From Actinomadura oligospora ATCC 43269 (GTDB lineage: Bacteria > Actinomycetota > Actinomycetes > Streptosporangiales > Streptosporangiaceae): 64,000 bases of DNA. Below the pieces are notes generated by a model. It saw only the letters and a list, made by a program, of their open reading frames with translations. It made no database searches and had not been told where the DNA came from. The DNA lies in assembly GCF_000518265.1 (NCBI RefSeq), contig NZ_KI912410.1, positions 62,001 to 126,000 on the forward strand, in the 5' to 3' direction. Shown here one piece after another: positions 17,201-28,146 of the stretch. Each line of letters opens with the position of its first letter. Position 1 is the first letter of the stretch. The translations under genes were made by a program, and so were the position numbers.

Positions 17201-17512
17201 ATGAGCACGCAACTGCATCGGCGACGACGCACGCCGCGCGGCGGCGGTGTGGGCCCGAACTGGCTGGGCCAGCTTCCGTACCTGATCGTCCTGTCCGGGG
17301 TCGCGGGCGGCCTCGTGCTGTGCGCGCTGCACTACTTCCGCAAGGGCTCCGGCCTGCTCGCCGCCGCCGTCCTGCTGGGCGCGCTCGCCCGGCTGGTGCT
17401 GCCGCCGAGCCAGGTCGGCATGCTGGAGACCCGCAAGCGCTGGCTGGACGTCACGATCATGGCCGGGTTCGCGGTGGCCATCGCGGGCACCGCCCTGGTC
17501 GTCCCGCGCTGA
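17201..17512 (+). CDS. DUF3017 small membrane protein
   Basis: 103 residues from ATG 17201 (CGAGGGG upstream). After a basic cytosolic N-terminus (QLHRRRRTPRGG) come three hydrophobic segments: YLIVLSGVAGGLVLCALHYF, GLLAAAVLLGALARLVL and VTIMAGFAVAIAGTALVV. The length, the three spans and the short loop PPSQVGMLETRKRWLDV fit DUF3017, an actinobacterial family of unknown function usually found next to folD. Here the FHA regulator separates it from folD. Confidence 0.75.
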   Translation: MSTQLHRRRRTPRGGGVGPNWLGQLPYLIVLSGVAGGLVLCALHYFRKGSGLLAAAVLLGALARLVLPPSQVGMLETRKRWLDVTIMAGFAVAIAGTALVVPR

Positions 17513-17649
17513 CCCCGCGCGACCACTCAGGCGCAGTGCGTCACCACTGATTTTTCCGACGTTTTCCCAGGTCAGTCCATGTGCGGGCGGGCGCCTTGGA
17601 ACGTGCTCGCTGGTCTACACCAGAGGCCGTCCGGAAGGGCCCGGAACAC

Positions 17650-17669
17650 CGGATATCTTGATATCGAGC
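17650..17669 (+). promoter_or_regulatory. Conserved block upstream of icd shared with mdh
   Basis: CGGATATCTTGAT (17650-17662) followed by ATCGAG; the part CTTGATATCGAG is a near-palindrome. The same 13-base block with one change (C for T) occurs at 20135-20147 before mdh. It lies 53 bp before the icd start codon. Confidence 0.45.
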
Positions 17670-17702
17670 AATGATGCCGCCATGTAATGAGGGAGTGTCC
17701 GG

Positions 17703-19922
<2,220 letters not shown>

Positions 19923-19996
19923 GGTAGCCGCTCCTCGCGTGCGTGCGGTGCGGAACGAGATGGTTCGGTGTAGGAACGATCTCCTCCGGCCGCGAG

Positions 19997-20045
19997 AGGG
20001 CCGCCCCGCCGGGACATCCCGGCAGGGCGGCCCTCGCCCGTTTCC
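19997..20045 (+). terminator. Terminator after icd
   Basis: AGGGCCGCCC (19997-20006) pairs with GGGCGGCCCT (20025-20034) around an inner CCGGG-ACAT-CCCGG stem, followed by CGCCCGTTT. Confidence 0.75.
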
Positions 20046-20134
20046 CGCGTCCGTCCACAGGGTGTGAGCAGTCAGTCATGCCAGGCGCGGCCCTGACGGA
20101 CGGCGAGGGTGAGCGCGAGGTATAGCCTGACTCG

Positions 20135-20154
20135 CGGATATCTCGATGGCGAGA
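20135..20154 (+). promoter_or_regulatory. Conserved block upstream of mdh shared with icd
   Basis: CGGATATCTCGAT (20135-20147); TCTCG-ATGG-CGAGA forms a perfect 5-bp inverted repeat extended by GAT/ATC. An ATG inside it (20146) is in frame with mdh but is better seen as part of the control site. Confidence 0.45.
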
Positions 20155-20205
20155 GATCCCCAGAAAGGCCGCCTGAGCCCCGTCCTGCAGGAGATGAAGA
20201 AGGCT

Positions 20206-21195
20206 ATGACGCGCACGCCAGTTTCCGTCACCGTCACCGGAGCCGCGGGCCAGATCGGCTACGCGCTGCTGTTCCGCATCGCGTCCGGGCACCTGCTCGG
20301 CGCGGACGTACCGGTCAAGCTGCGGCTGCTGGAGATCCCGCAGGCCGTGAAGGCCGCCGAGGGCACCGCGATGGAGCTGGACGACTGCGCGTTCCCGCTG
20401 CTGTCCGGCATCGACATCTTCGACGACGCCACCAAGGCGTTCGAGGGCGCCAACGTCGCCCTGCTCGTCGGCGCCCGCCCGCGCACCAAGGGCATGGAGC
20501 GCGGCGACCTGCTCGAGGCCAACGGCGGCATCTTCCGCCCGCAGGGCGAGGCCATCAACGCGGGCGCGGCGGACGACATCAAGGTCCTCGTCGTCGGCAA
20601 CCCGGCCAACACCAACGCGCTCATCGCGCAGCAGCACGCCCCGGACGTCCCGGCCGAGCGCTTCACCGCGATGACCCGCCTCGACCACAACCGCGCGCTC
20701 GCGCAGCTGTCGAAGAAGGCCGGCGTCTCGGTCTCCGACATCAAGAAGATGACGATCTGGGGCAACCACTCGGCCACCCAGTACCCGGACCTGTTCCACG
20801 CCGAGATCGGCGGCAAGTCCGCGGCCGAGGTCGTCGGCGACCAGAACTGGCTCGAGAACGACTTCATCCCGACCGTCGCCAAGCGCGGCGCGGCGATCAT
20901 CGAGGCCCGCGGCGCGTCCTCGGCCGCGTCGGCCGCGTCCGCCGCGATCGACCACGTCCACACCTGGGTCAACGGCACCGCCGAGGGCGACTGGACGTCC
21001 ATGGCCGTCGTGTCGGACGGCTCCTACGGCGTCCCGGAGGGCCTGATCTCGTCCTTCCCGGTCACCACCAAGGACGGGAAGTGGGAGATCGTCCAGGGCC
21101 TGGAGATCGACGACTTCTCGCGCGGCCGCATCGACGCCTCGGTGAACGAGCTCGCCGAGGAGCGCGACGCCGTCCGCAAGCTGGGCCTCATCTGA
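20206..21195 (+). CDS. mdh: Malate dehydrogenase (NAD)
   Basis: 329 residues from ATG 20206, the typical length; the in-frame ATG at 20146 would add 20 atypical residues and sits in the shared upstream block. The NAD-binding loop is TGAAGQIGYALLFRIASG, NPANTNALI contacts the nicotinamide, TRLDHNRA carries substrate-binding residues and WGNHSATQYPD holds the catalytic histidine. It oxidises malate to oxaloacetate in the TCA cycle, with icd just upstream and sucCD elsewhere in the window. A strong terminator follows. Confidence 0.96.
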   Translation: MTRTPVSVTVTGAAGQIGYALLFRIASGHLLGADVPVKLRLLEIPQAVKAAEGTAMELDDCAFPLLSGIDIFDDATKAFEGANVALLVGARPRTKGMERGDLLEANGGIFRPQGEAINAGAADDIKVLVVGNPANTNALIAQQHAPDVPAERFTAMTRLDHNRALAQLSKKAGVSVSDIKKMTIWGNHSATQYPDLFHAEIGGKSAAEVVGDQNWLENDFIPTVAKRGAAIIEARGASSAASAASAAIDHVHTWVNGTAEGDWTSMAVVSDGSYGVPEGLISSFPVTTKDGKWEIVQGLEIDDFSRGRIDASVNELAEERDAVRKLGLI

Positions 21196-21266
21196 GGCGA
21201 GCCGCGCGACCGGACACGCGGTCCGGTCGAACGATCTGACCGCGTGACTTGACCGTTTGGAGTGGA

Positions 21267-21300
21267 CCCCGGGCCCTTCGGCCCGGGGTTTTCTCGTTTC
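21267..21300 (+). terminator. Rho-independent terminator of mdh
   Basis: A 9-bp GC stem (21267-21275 with 21280-21288) with CTTC tetraloop, followed directly by TTTTCTCGTTT. Confidence 0.9.
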
Positions 21301-21397
21301 CGCGAAAAACGGCCCCCGAAATTGTCAGCGCGACGCGGCATGCTTGGCGCTAGGGTGCGTGGACGTGCCAAAACGGGCGAATCGGGAGGCATTTCGG

Positions 21398-23257
21398 GTG
21401 GAGCAGGCGTTCCAGGTCGATCTTCGGGGTGTGGTCGACCTGCTGAGCAGGCACCTGTACTCAAGTCCCCGGGTCTACCTGCGGGAGTTGTTGCAGAACG
21501 CGGTCGACGCGAGCACCGCGCGGGCGGCCCTGGGGGCGGCCTCCGGAGCGTCCCCGGACGAACCCGCCGCGCTCGGCGCGGTGGGCGGCGGACGGGTCCG
21601 CATCGAGACCGGCGGGGGCGCGCTGCGCGTCCACGATGACGGCATCGGCCTGACCGAGGACGAGGTGCACCGGCTGCTGGCCACGATCGGCCGGTCGTCC
21701 AAGCGGGACGAGCTCGGCTTCGCCCGCTCGGACTTCCTCGGCCAGTTCGGTATCGGGCTGCTGTCGGCGTTCCTCGTCGCGGACGAGATCGAGGTCGTGA
21801 CCCGCTCGGCGCGCTCCGACGGCGAGGGCGACGGTGACGGTGGCGGGGGGCACGCGGCCGTCCGGTGGATCGGCAACGCGTCCGGCCACTACCGGGTGGA
21901 GCCCGCCGAACGCGACGAACCCGGCACGACGGTCACGCTACGCCCGAGGCCCGGCGCGTCCGACCTGATGGCGCCCGCGACGGTCGCCGACCTCGCGCGC
22001 ACCTACGGCGGCCTCCTGCCCATCGACCTGACCGCCGACGGCGTGAAGATCACCGGTGACGGCCCGCCCTGGCGCGCCGCCCACCCGGATCCGGCGCGCC
22101 GCCGCCGCGCGCTCGACGCCTACTGCCGCGAGGTGTTCGGGTTCGAGCCGTTCGACGTGATCGACCTGGACGTCCCGGAGGCGGGCCTGAGCGGCGTCGC
22201 GTTCGTGCTGCCGCAGGCCGTCCCGCCGACCGCGCGCGGCGCGCACCGCGTGTACCTGCGCCGCATGCTGCTCGCCGAGAACGTCGAGGGCCTGCTGCCC
22301 GAGTGGGCGTTCTTCGTCCGCTGCGTCGTGGACGCGGGGGAGCTGCGCCCGACCGCCAGCCGCGAGGCCCTGTTCGAGGACGAGCTGCTCGACGCCACCC
22401 GGCAGGCGCTCGGCGAGCGCGTCCGGCAGTGGCTGGTCGGGCTCGCCGAGACCGACCCGTCCCGCATGCGCGCGTTCCTGCGGCTGCACCAGCTCGGCGT
22501 GAAGGCGATGGCCCTGCACGACGACGACATGCTCCGCATCGTCGACCGCTGGCTGGAGTTCGAGACCTCCGCCGGGCCGATGACGCTGAACGAGTTCCGC
22601 CGCCGCCACGCCGACGCCCGGTTCGTCACCGGCGTGGACGAGTTCCGGCGGCTGTCGGCCGTGGCGGGCGCGCAGGGCGTCGGCCTGGTCAACGGCGGCT
22701 ACGTGCACGACACCGAGATCATCGAGCGGCTGCCCGCGATCGACCCGGACGCCCGGCTCCGCCGCCTCGAACCGGCCGAGCTGACCACCCACTTCGGCGT
22801 CGTCGACCCCGGCACCGAGCTGCGGCTGCGGCCGTTCCTGGCCGCCGCGCAGCGCGCCGTCGAGCGGCTCGGCTGCGAGGTCGTCGTCCGCGACTTCGAC
22901 CCGGCGTCGCTGCCCGCGCTGTATCTGACCAGCCGCGCCGCGCAGCACCACGCCGAGCTGGAGGAGGCCCGCGAGCTGGCCGACGACCTGTGGTCGGACG
23001 TGCTGGGCGCGCTCGGCGGCATGACCGCGGCCGACCGTCCGCAGCTCGTGCTGAACCACCGCAACCCGCTGACCCGGCGGATCGCCTCGCTGTCCGAGCC
23101 GTCCCTGGTGGAGGTGGCGGTGCAGGCGCTGTACGGGCAGGCGCTGCTGCTCGGCCACCATCCGCTGCGTCCGGCCGACAGCGCCGTGCTGAACCGCTCC
23201 TTCCTGGGCCTGCTCGACTGGGCCGTGCACACCCCCGCCCCGGAGGCCGACCAGTGA
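21398..23257 (+). CDS. Hsp90-family (HtpG-like) ATPase chaperone
   Basis: 619 residues from GTG 21398 with GGGAGG at 21381-21389. The GHKL ATPase domain is intact: YLRELLQNAVDAS (Glu/Asn box), VHDDGIGLTEDE (DxGxG), DFLGQFGIGLLSAF (lid glycines) and GTTVTLRPR. The middle domain keeps RCVVDAGELRPTASREALF, equivalent to the catalytic arginine region of HtpG. The length is close to E. coli HtpG (624), but the sequence is clearly diverged. The C-terminus (APEADQ) has no MEEVD-type TPR-binding end. The stop overlaps the start of the TPR gene by four bases (GTGA), so the two are co-translated and probably act together. Confidence 0.85.
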   Translation: MEQAFQVDLRGVVDLLSRHLYSSPRVYLRELLQNAVDASTARAALGAASGASPDEPAALGAVGGGRVRIETGGGALRVHDDGIGLTEDEVHRLLATIGRSSKRDELGFARSDFLGQFGIGLLSAFLVADEIEVVTRSARSDGEGDGDGGGGHAAVRWIGNASGHYRVEPAERDEPGTTVTLRPRPGASDLMAPATVADLARTYGGLLPIDLTADGVKITGDGPPWRAAHPDPARRRRALDAYCREVFGFEPFDVIDLDVPEAGLSGVAFVLPQAVPPTARGAHRVYLRRMLLAENVEGLLPEWAFFVRCVVDAGELRPTASREALFEDELLDATRQALGERVRQWLVGLAETDPSRMRAFLRLHQLGVKAMALHDDDMLRIVDRWLEFETSAGPMTLNEFRRRHADARFVTGVDEFRRLSAVAGAQGVGLVNGGYVHDTEIIERLPAIDPDARLRRLEPAELTTHFGVVDPGTELRLRPFLAAAQRAVERLGCEVVVRDFDPASLPALYLTSRAAQHHAELEEARELADDLWSDVLGALGGMTAADRPQLVLNHRNPLTRRIASLSEPSLVEVAVQALYGQALLLGHHPLRPADSAVLNRSFLGLLDWAVHTPAPEADQ

Positions 23258-25956
23258 CCGCCGACGTCTACGAGCTGATGGCCCGCGCCGAGGAGCTGCC
23301 CTACGGCGAGGCCAGAACCCTCCTGGTCGAGGACGCGCTGCGCCGAGCCGAGGCCGCCGCCGACGCCGAGCTCGCCTTCCGCGTCCGGATGGGCCTGACC
23401 ACCGCCTACCAGTACGGGGGCGAGCCCGCCAAGGCGTTCACCACGTTCAGCCGCTGCCTGGCCGAGTACGACCGCGAGCCCGGACGCCACGACGCCGAGC
23501 ACCGGCTGCTGTGGCAGATGAAGTGGATCGTCAACTCGCTGACGCTGTTCCCGGAGATCCCGCTCGACCGCACCCGCGCCGTCCTCGACGACATGGAGCG
23601 CCGGTACCGGCTCGGCGGGCACAGCCTCCAGGCCGTCCACCACTACCGGCACGTCGTGGCCCAGCACATCGGCGACGTCGAGGCGGCCGACGACCTGTTC
23701 GCCAAGTGGCGTGCCGCCGAGCGCGACGCGCTGTCGGACTGCGAGGGCTGCGACCCGTCCGCGCTGGCCGACCACCTCGCCGACCGCGGCCGGTACGAGG
23801 ACGCGCTCGCCGTCGCCGCGCCCGTCCTGTCCGCCGAGCTGAACTGCTCCGAGCAGCCGCAGGACATGCTCACCACGCTGCTCCCCGTCTACCTGCGCAC
23901 CGGACGGCTGGCCGAGGCGCGCGACGCGCACCGCCGCGCGTACCGGCTGCTCCGGCCGAACCTCGGCGACATGAGCCACATCGCGAACCACGTGTGGTTC
24001 TGCGCGGTGACCGGGAACGAGCCGCGCGGCCTGGAGATCCTCCAGCGGCACCTCGGCTGGCTCGACCGCGCGCCCAGCCCGTACGCGGCGATGCGGTTCG
24101 CCGCCGCGGGCGGGCTGCTGCTGCGCCGCCTCTCGGAGATCGGCGCGGACGGCCTGACCGTGCACCGCCCGGAGGCGGGCGACCGTCCCGCCGCGGACGT
24201 CGCGGTGCCCGTCCTGCGCGCCGAGCTGGAGCGGCTCGCGCTCGACCTCGCCGGACGCTTCGACGCCCGCAACGGGACGTCCCACCAGAGCGACGAGGTC
24301 CGCGCGATGCTGGACGCCGAGCCGCTGGCCGAGCGCCTGCCGCTGACCGAGCACGCCCGCGCCGCCGCCGCGCCGCCTCCCGCGTCCGCGGTCGTCCCGC
24401 TGCCGTCCGAGACGCCCGACCCGTCCGCCGTGGACGACCCGGACGAGCTGCTCGACCTCGCCGAGAAGCACTGGAACGAGCAGGACACCAGGGCCGCGCT
24501 CGCCGCGTACGCCCGCTTCGACAAGGTCACCGGCGTCGAGCCGGGCACCCCGCCCGGCGACGGCGCGACGCCCGCCGAGTGGCTGCGCGCCGCCCGCCGC
24601 CTGGACGGCCTCGGCGTCGCCCTCACCGACGACGAGGCGATGCGGGACGCCCACGACGTCTGGGTGCGGGCCCGCGCCTGGTTCGAGGAGGCGGGCGAGC
24701 CCGCCCGCGCCCTGTCGGTCGCGAGCCGCCTCGGCGCGGTCCTGGCGACGCTCGACCGCCGCGAGGAGGCGTTCGCCCTGCTCTCCGAGGCCGTCGAGCG
24801 GCTCCCCGGGCTGGACGCCGACCCCGAGCGGGTCCGCGGGGCCCGTCTGCGGCTCGCCCAGTTCCACCTCATGGGCGGCGACCCGGAGGCCGCGCTCGCC
24901 GTCCTCGAGGCCGTCGAGGGCCCCGACGGCGACGTCGACTTCCTGCGGGGCCAGGCCCACGGGACGCTCGGGCGGCACGAGGAGACCCAGGCCGTGCTGC
25001 GCTCCGCCCGCGACGCCTTCCGCGAGGCCGGGCAGAGCAGCCGTCTCGCGCAGGCGGCCATGATGTACGCGCAGGTCGCCGCGCACGCGCCGGAGACCAA
25101 CGATCCCGACGTCCACGCCGCGCTGGACGAGGCCGTCGCGCACGCGCCCGCCGCCGCCGACGACGCGCCCCTCCTGCGCCCGTTCGCGCACTGGGAGCGG
25201 GGCCGCTTCCTGCTCTCCGACCAGCGCGCGGACGACGCGGTCCCCGACCTCGTGGAGGCCGTCGCCGCGTTCACCGGCTTCGGCCGGGGCGACGAGGCCG
25301 ACCAGGCGCGCGTCGACCTCGCCGCCGCCTACCTGGGCGCGGGCCGTCCGCTGGAGGCCGCCGAGACGATCGAGGAGGCGCTCGCGGCCCTGCGGCCGGA
25401 CGCCGAGGAGTGGCCGCGCGCCCGCGTGATCCTCGCGACCGCCCAGCGCGACCTGGGCGAGGTGGCGGCCGCCGACACCTTCGCCGAGATCGCCGAGGCC
25501 GAGACCGAGCCCGCCGTGGTCGGCCACTTCCTGGAGGAGTCGGCGAACGTCCTCACCGACCGCGACAGCGACGCGCAGGCCGCCGAGCGCTTCCTGGCCG
25601 CCGCCGCGGCGTTCGCGCGGGCGGACGAGCCGTTCCGCGCCATCGAGTGCCGCCGCCGCGCCGCGCTGTGCCACCTGTGGGCCCAGCAGGCCGACCAGGC
25701 CCTGGAGAAGATGGCCGAGGCGCGCGCCGCCCTGGCCGCGCTGCCCGCCGGGAACCCCGCCGCGATCACCTGGCACACCGCCCGGATCGACTACGACGAG
25801 GCCCGCCTCCTCGCCCGCCTGGAGCGCCTGGGCGAGGCCCTGGAGCTCGCCGACGCCGCCATCGAGGGCTTCACCTCCCTCGACGAGGAGGACGCCGCCG
25901 ACACCGTCCGGGCCCTCCGGCGGCACATCGCCGCCGACCTCGAAGCCGAGGACTGA
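23254..25956 (+). CDS. Large tetratricopeptide-repeat protein partnered with the Hsp90-like gene
   Basis: 900 residues, very Ala-rich and almost entirely helical. TPR-like helix pairs can be seen throughout: YGEARTLLVEDALRRAEAAA, AFRVRMGLTTAYQYGGEPAK, LAEARDAHRRAYRLLRPN, DPEAALAVLEAVEG, ADQARVDLAAAYLGAGRPLE and ALEKMAEARAALAAL. A short Pro-rich linker (about residues 370-395) divides it into two arrays. No catalytic domain, signal peptide or membrane span is visible, so it is a cytosolic scaffold. The start is GTG 23254, overlapping the Hsp90-like stop; a co-chaperone or client-adaptor role is inferred from this coupling. Confidence 0.75.
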   Translation: MTADVYELMARAEELPYGEARTLLVEDALRRAEAAADAELAFRVRMGLTTAYQYGGEPAKAFTTFSRCLAEYDREPGRHDAEHRLLWQMKWIVNSLTLFPEIPLDRTRAVLDDMERRYRLGGHSLQAVHHYRHVVAQHIGDVEAADDLFAKWRAAERDALSDCEGCDPSALADHLADRGRYEDALAVAAPVLSAELNCSEQPQDMLTTLLPVYLRTGRLAEARDAHRRAYRLLRPNLGDMSHIANHVWFCAVTGNEPRGLEILQRHLGWLDRAPSPYAAMRFAAAGGLLLRRLSEIGADGLTVHRPEAGDRPAADVAVPVLRAELERLALDLAGRFDARNGTSHQSDEVRAMLDAEPLAERLPLTEHARAAAAPPPASAVVPLPSETPDPSAVDDPDELLDLAEKHWNEQDTRAALAAYARFDKVTGVEPGTPPGDGATPAEWLRAARRLDGLGVALTDDEAMRDAHDVWVRARAWFEEAGEPARALSVASRLGAVLATLDRREEAFALLSEAVERLPGLDADPERVRGARLRLAQFHLMGGDPEAALAVLEAVEGPDGDVDFLRGQAHGTLGRHEETQAVLRSARDAFREAGQSSRLAQAAMMYAQVAAHAPETNDPDVHAALDEAVAHAPAAADDAPLLRPFAHWERGRFLLSDQRADDAVPDLVEAVAAFTGFGRGDEADQARVDLAAAYLGAGRPLEAAETIEEALAALRPDAEEWPRARVILATAQRDLGEVAAADTFAEIAEAETEPAVVGHFLEESANVLTDRDSDAQAAERFLAAAAAFARADEPFRAIECRRRAALCHLWAQQADQALEKMAEARAALAALPAGNPAAITWHTARIDYDEARLLARLERLGEALELADAAIEGFTSLDEEDAADTVRALRRHIAADLEAED

Positions 25957-25988
25957 CCCGGGCTTCACACCCTCGACCAGGCGAAATA

Positions 25989-26026
25989 GGCCCGGCCCGC
26001 AGCGGATCTCCGCCGCGGGCCGGGCC
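25989..26026 (+). terminator. Terminator hairpin after the Hsp90-TPR unit
   Basis: Perfect 12-bp arms GGCCCGGCCCGC (25989-26000) and GCGGGCCGGGCC (26015-26026); only a weak T-run (TTC) follows. Confidence 0.65.
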
Positions 26027-26135
26027 TTCGGCCGTCCGGTGGCGGGTTCATGCCCTTGGCCGTCGGGGTCGGGATGTGCGTGTCCGGGGTCGATGACGGA
26101 GGGTTGTCAATAGGATTCGGAGGGTGTTCTTCGGG

Positions 26136-26939
26136 GTGGTGGCGCGGGCGGTGGCCTGCGTGGGAGTGGGCGTCGGGGTGCTCGGGGCCGGAGCGGGGCC
26201 GGTGCCCGCCGTCGGACGGGCGGCCGATCTCGGGGTGACGCTGTCGGCGTCGCCTCGTCCGGTGCGTGCCGGTGACCTGCTCGGATACACGCTGACCGTG
26301 TGGGACGCCGGGCCCGGCGCGGGGTCGCGCGGGGCCGAGCTGCGGCTCCCGGACGGCGTGGACGTCGTCGGCATGCGCGAAGACGGCTGCGCCGACTCCG
26401 GCCGGACGGTCCGCTGCGCGTTCCCTGTGATCGCGGCGGGGCGCTCGCGGTCCGTCCACATCCTGGGGATCGTCCGGCCCCGGGCGTCCGGGACGCTGCG
26501 CGCCAGGGCCCGCCTCGTCGGCCCGGCCGACCGGGCCACCCGGAACGACAGCGCCGAGGCCGACGTGCCGGTCACGCCCAGTACCGACATCGCCGTCCGG
26601 CTCTCCACACCGCGCAAGGGACGTTCCGGAAAGGTCGTTCCGGTCAGGGTGACCGTCGCCGACCGCGGCCCGCGCGACGCCCGCCGCGTGAACCTGAACC
26701 TCGGCGTCCACAACGCCACCCTGGTCAGGGTGGGCGGCGCCAAGTGCCCCGGCCTGCGGAGGAACAAGCTGGGACGGTACGTCCGCTGCTTCCTCGGCCA
26801 CCTCCGCCCCGGCCACGGCCGGACGGTCACCGCCTACCTCAGGCACGGGCGCGGCACCGGGACGCTCGCCGCGTCCGCCGAACTCGACCTGAGCGACACC
26901 GACCCGTCCGACAACGCGGCCGTGGCCACGCTCCGCTAG
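26136..26939 (+). CDS. Secreted protein with two DUF11-like beta-sandwich domains
   Basis: 267 residues from GTG 26136, which has GGAGGG 11 bases upstream; GTG 26124 overlaps that site. A signal sequence (VACVGVGVGVLGAGAGPVPA) ends near residue 30. Two similar domains follow, each beginning with a Thr/Ser-rich strand and ending with an N-D-S/D-P-S-D-N-A motif: VTLSASPRPVRAGDLLGYTLTV..NDSAEADV and IAVRLSTPRKGRSGKVVPVRV..DTDPSDNAAVATL. This is the pattern of DUF11 / CARDB-type surface modules. Cysteine pairs occur in each domain (CADSGRTVRC; CPGLRR..RC). Its stop overlaps the galK stop in a CTAG. Confidence 0.65.
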   Translation: MVARAVACVGVGVGVLGAGAGPVPAVGRAADLGVTLSASPRPVRAGDLLGYTLTVWDAGPGAGSRGAELRLPDGVDVVGMREDGCADSGRTVRCAFPVIAAGRSRSVHILGIVRPRASGTLRARARLVGPADRATRNDSAEADVPVTPSTDIAVRLSTPRKGRSGKVVPVRVTVADRGPRDARRVNLNLGVHNATLVRVGGAKCPGLRRNKLGRYVRCFLGHLRPGHGRTVTAYLRHGRGTGTLAASAELDLSDTDPSDNAAVATLR

Positions 26940-28081
26940 GAGAGGCGGTGCGCTCCCGCCGAGGGGGCGGTGTCGGTGAGGAAGACCGGGGGAGTCCAGG
27001 AGCGGGACGCGTAGGCCGCGTTGATCCCGTCCCGGACGCGGTCGGCGCGGTCGGTGCGCGTCAGGACGATGACCGAACCGCCGAAGCCGCCGCCGACCAT
27101 GCGTCCGCCTCGCGCGCCCGCGCGGACGGCCTCGTCCACGGCGACGTTCGCCTCGTCCCAGGAGACCTCGTACTGGTCGCGCAGGGACATGTGGGACGCG
27201 AGCAGCAGCCCGCCGATCTCGGCGACCGCGCCCGCGCGCAGCAGGCCCACGGTCGCCTCGACGCGGTGGTTCTCGGTCACCACGTGCTGGACGCGCCGCC
27301 GCAGCACCGGGTCGGAGAGGGCGCCGAGCGCGGCGGGCAGGTCCCTGACGTCGCGCAGCGCGTCCACGCCCAGGATCCCGGCGGCCTTCTCGCACTCGGC
27401 GCGGCGCTGGGCGTACTCGCCGCCGGTCAGCTCGTGCGTGGCGCGGGTGTCGATCACCATGAGGGTGAGCCCGGCGTCGCCCGGAGCGAACGGGACGTTG
27501 GAGGTCAGGCCCGTCCGGCAGTCCAGCAGCAGCGCGCTGCCCGCCGTGGACAGCATCGAGGCGGACTGGTCCATGATCCCGCTGGGCACGCCGACGTGCT
27601 CGTTCTCGGCGCGCTGCGCCAGCCGGGCCAGCTCGGCGGGCGCGATCTCCACGCCGTGCAGGTCGCAGAGCGCGATCGCCGTCGCGCACTCCAGCGCCGC
27701 CGACGACGACAGGCCCGCGCCCTGCGGCAGGTCCGAGTCGATCAGCAGGGTCGCCCCGCCCACCCCGTGCTCGCGCAGCACCCGGGCCATCCCGACCGGG
27801 TAGGCCGCCCACCCCTTCACGTCGCCGGGCGTGCCGGACAGCGGGGCGGTGACCGTGCCGTCCGCCTGGAGCGAGCGCACCTCGACCAGGTCGTCGTCCC
27901 GCCGGGACGCGGCGACCATGACGCCGAGCGGCAGCGCGAACGGCAGCACCAGGCCGTCGTTGTAGTCGGTGTGCTCACCGATCAGGTTGACCCGGCCGGG
28001 CGCGTGCCAGACGCCCTCGGGGGCGTGCCCGAAGGCGTCGGCGAAGGCGGCGGCGAGCGAGGAGGGGGCGGGGGTGGACAA
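26936..28081 (-). CDS. galK: Galactokinase
   Basis: 381 residues from a TTG start at 28081 with AGGAG seven bases upstream. It phosphorylates galactose at C1 with ATP in the Leloir pathway. The galactokinase signature GRVNLIGEHTDYNDGLVLP (residues about 29-47), the GHMP ATP-binding loop LPQGAGLSSSAALE and the C-terminal GGRMVGGGFGGSVIVL are all intact. It lies 65 bp downstream of galE in a minus-strand operon and converges with the DUF11-like gene, sharing four bases. Confidence 0.95.
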   Translation of the reverse strand: MSTPAPSSLAAAFADAFGHAPEGVWHAPGRVNLIGEHTDYNDGLVLPFALPLGVMVAASRRDDDLVEVRSLQADGTVTAPLSGTPGDVKGWAAYPVGMARVLREHGVGGATLLIDSDLPQGAGLSSSAALECATAIALCDLHGVEIAPAELARLAQRAENEHVGVPSGIMDQSASMLSTAGSALLLDCRTGLTSNVPFAPGDAGLTLMVIDTRATHELTGGEYAQRRAECEKAAGILGVDALRDVRDLPAALGALSDPVLRRRVQHVVTENHRVEATVGLLRAGAVAEIGGLLLASHMSLRDQYEVSWDEANVAVDEAVRAGARGGRMVGGGFGGSVIVLTRTDRADRVRDGINAAYASRSWTPPVFLTDTAPSAGAHRLS

Positions 28082-28146
28082 GGCGTACTCCTACGAAAAC
28101 GTGCGAACCGGACGCCGGGCGCCGGAGGGTGCCCGGGCGCCGGGCG

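Noticed and set aside
20146..20205. Upstream ATG start for mdh
   Set aside because: It lies within the inverted repeat shared with icd and adds residues not typical of the family.
22699..25968. A 1089-codon open frame antisense to the Hsp90-TPR genes
   Set aside because: Composition is Gly/Val/Arg-rich with no domain; it is the mirror of strongly GC3-biased coding sequence.
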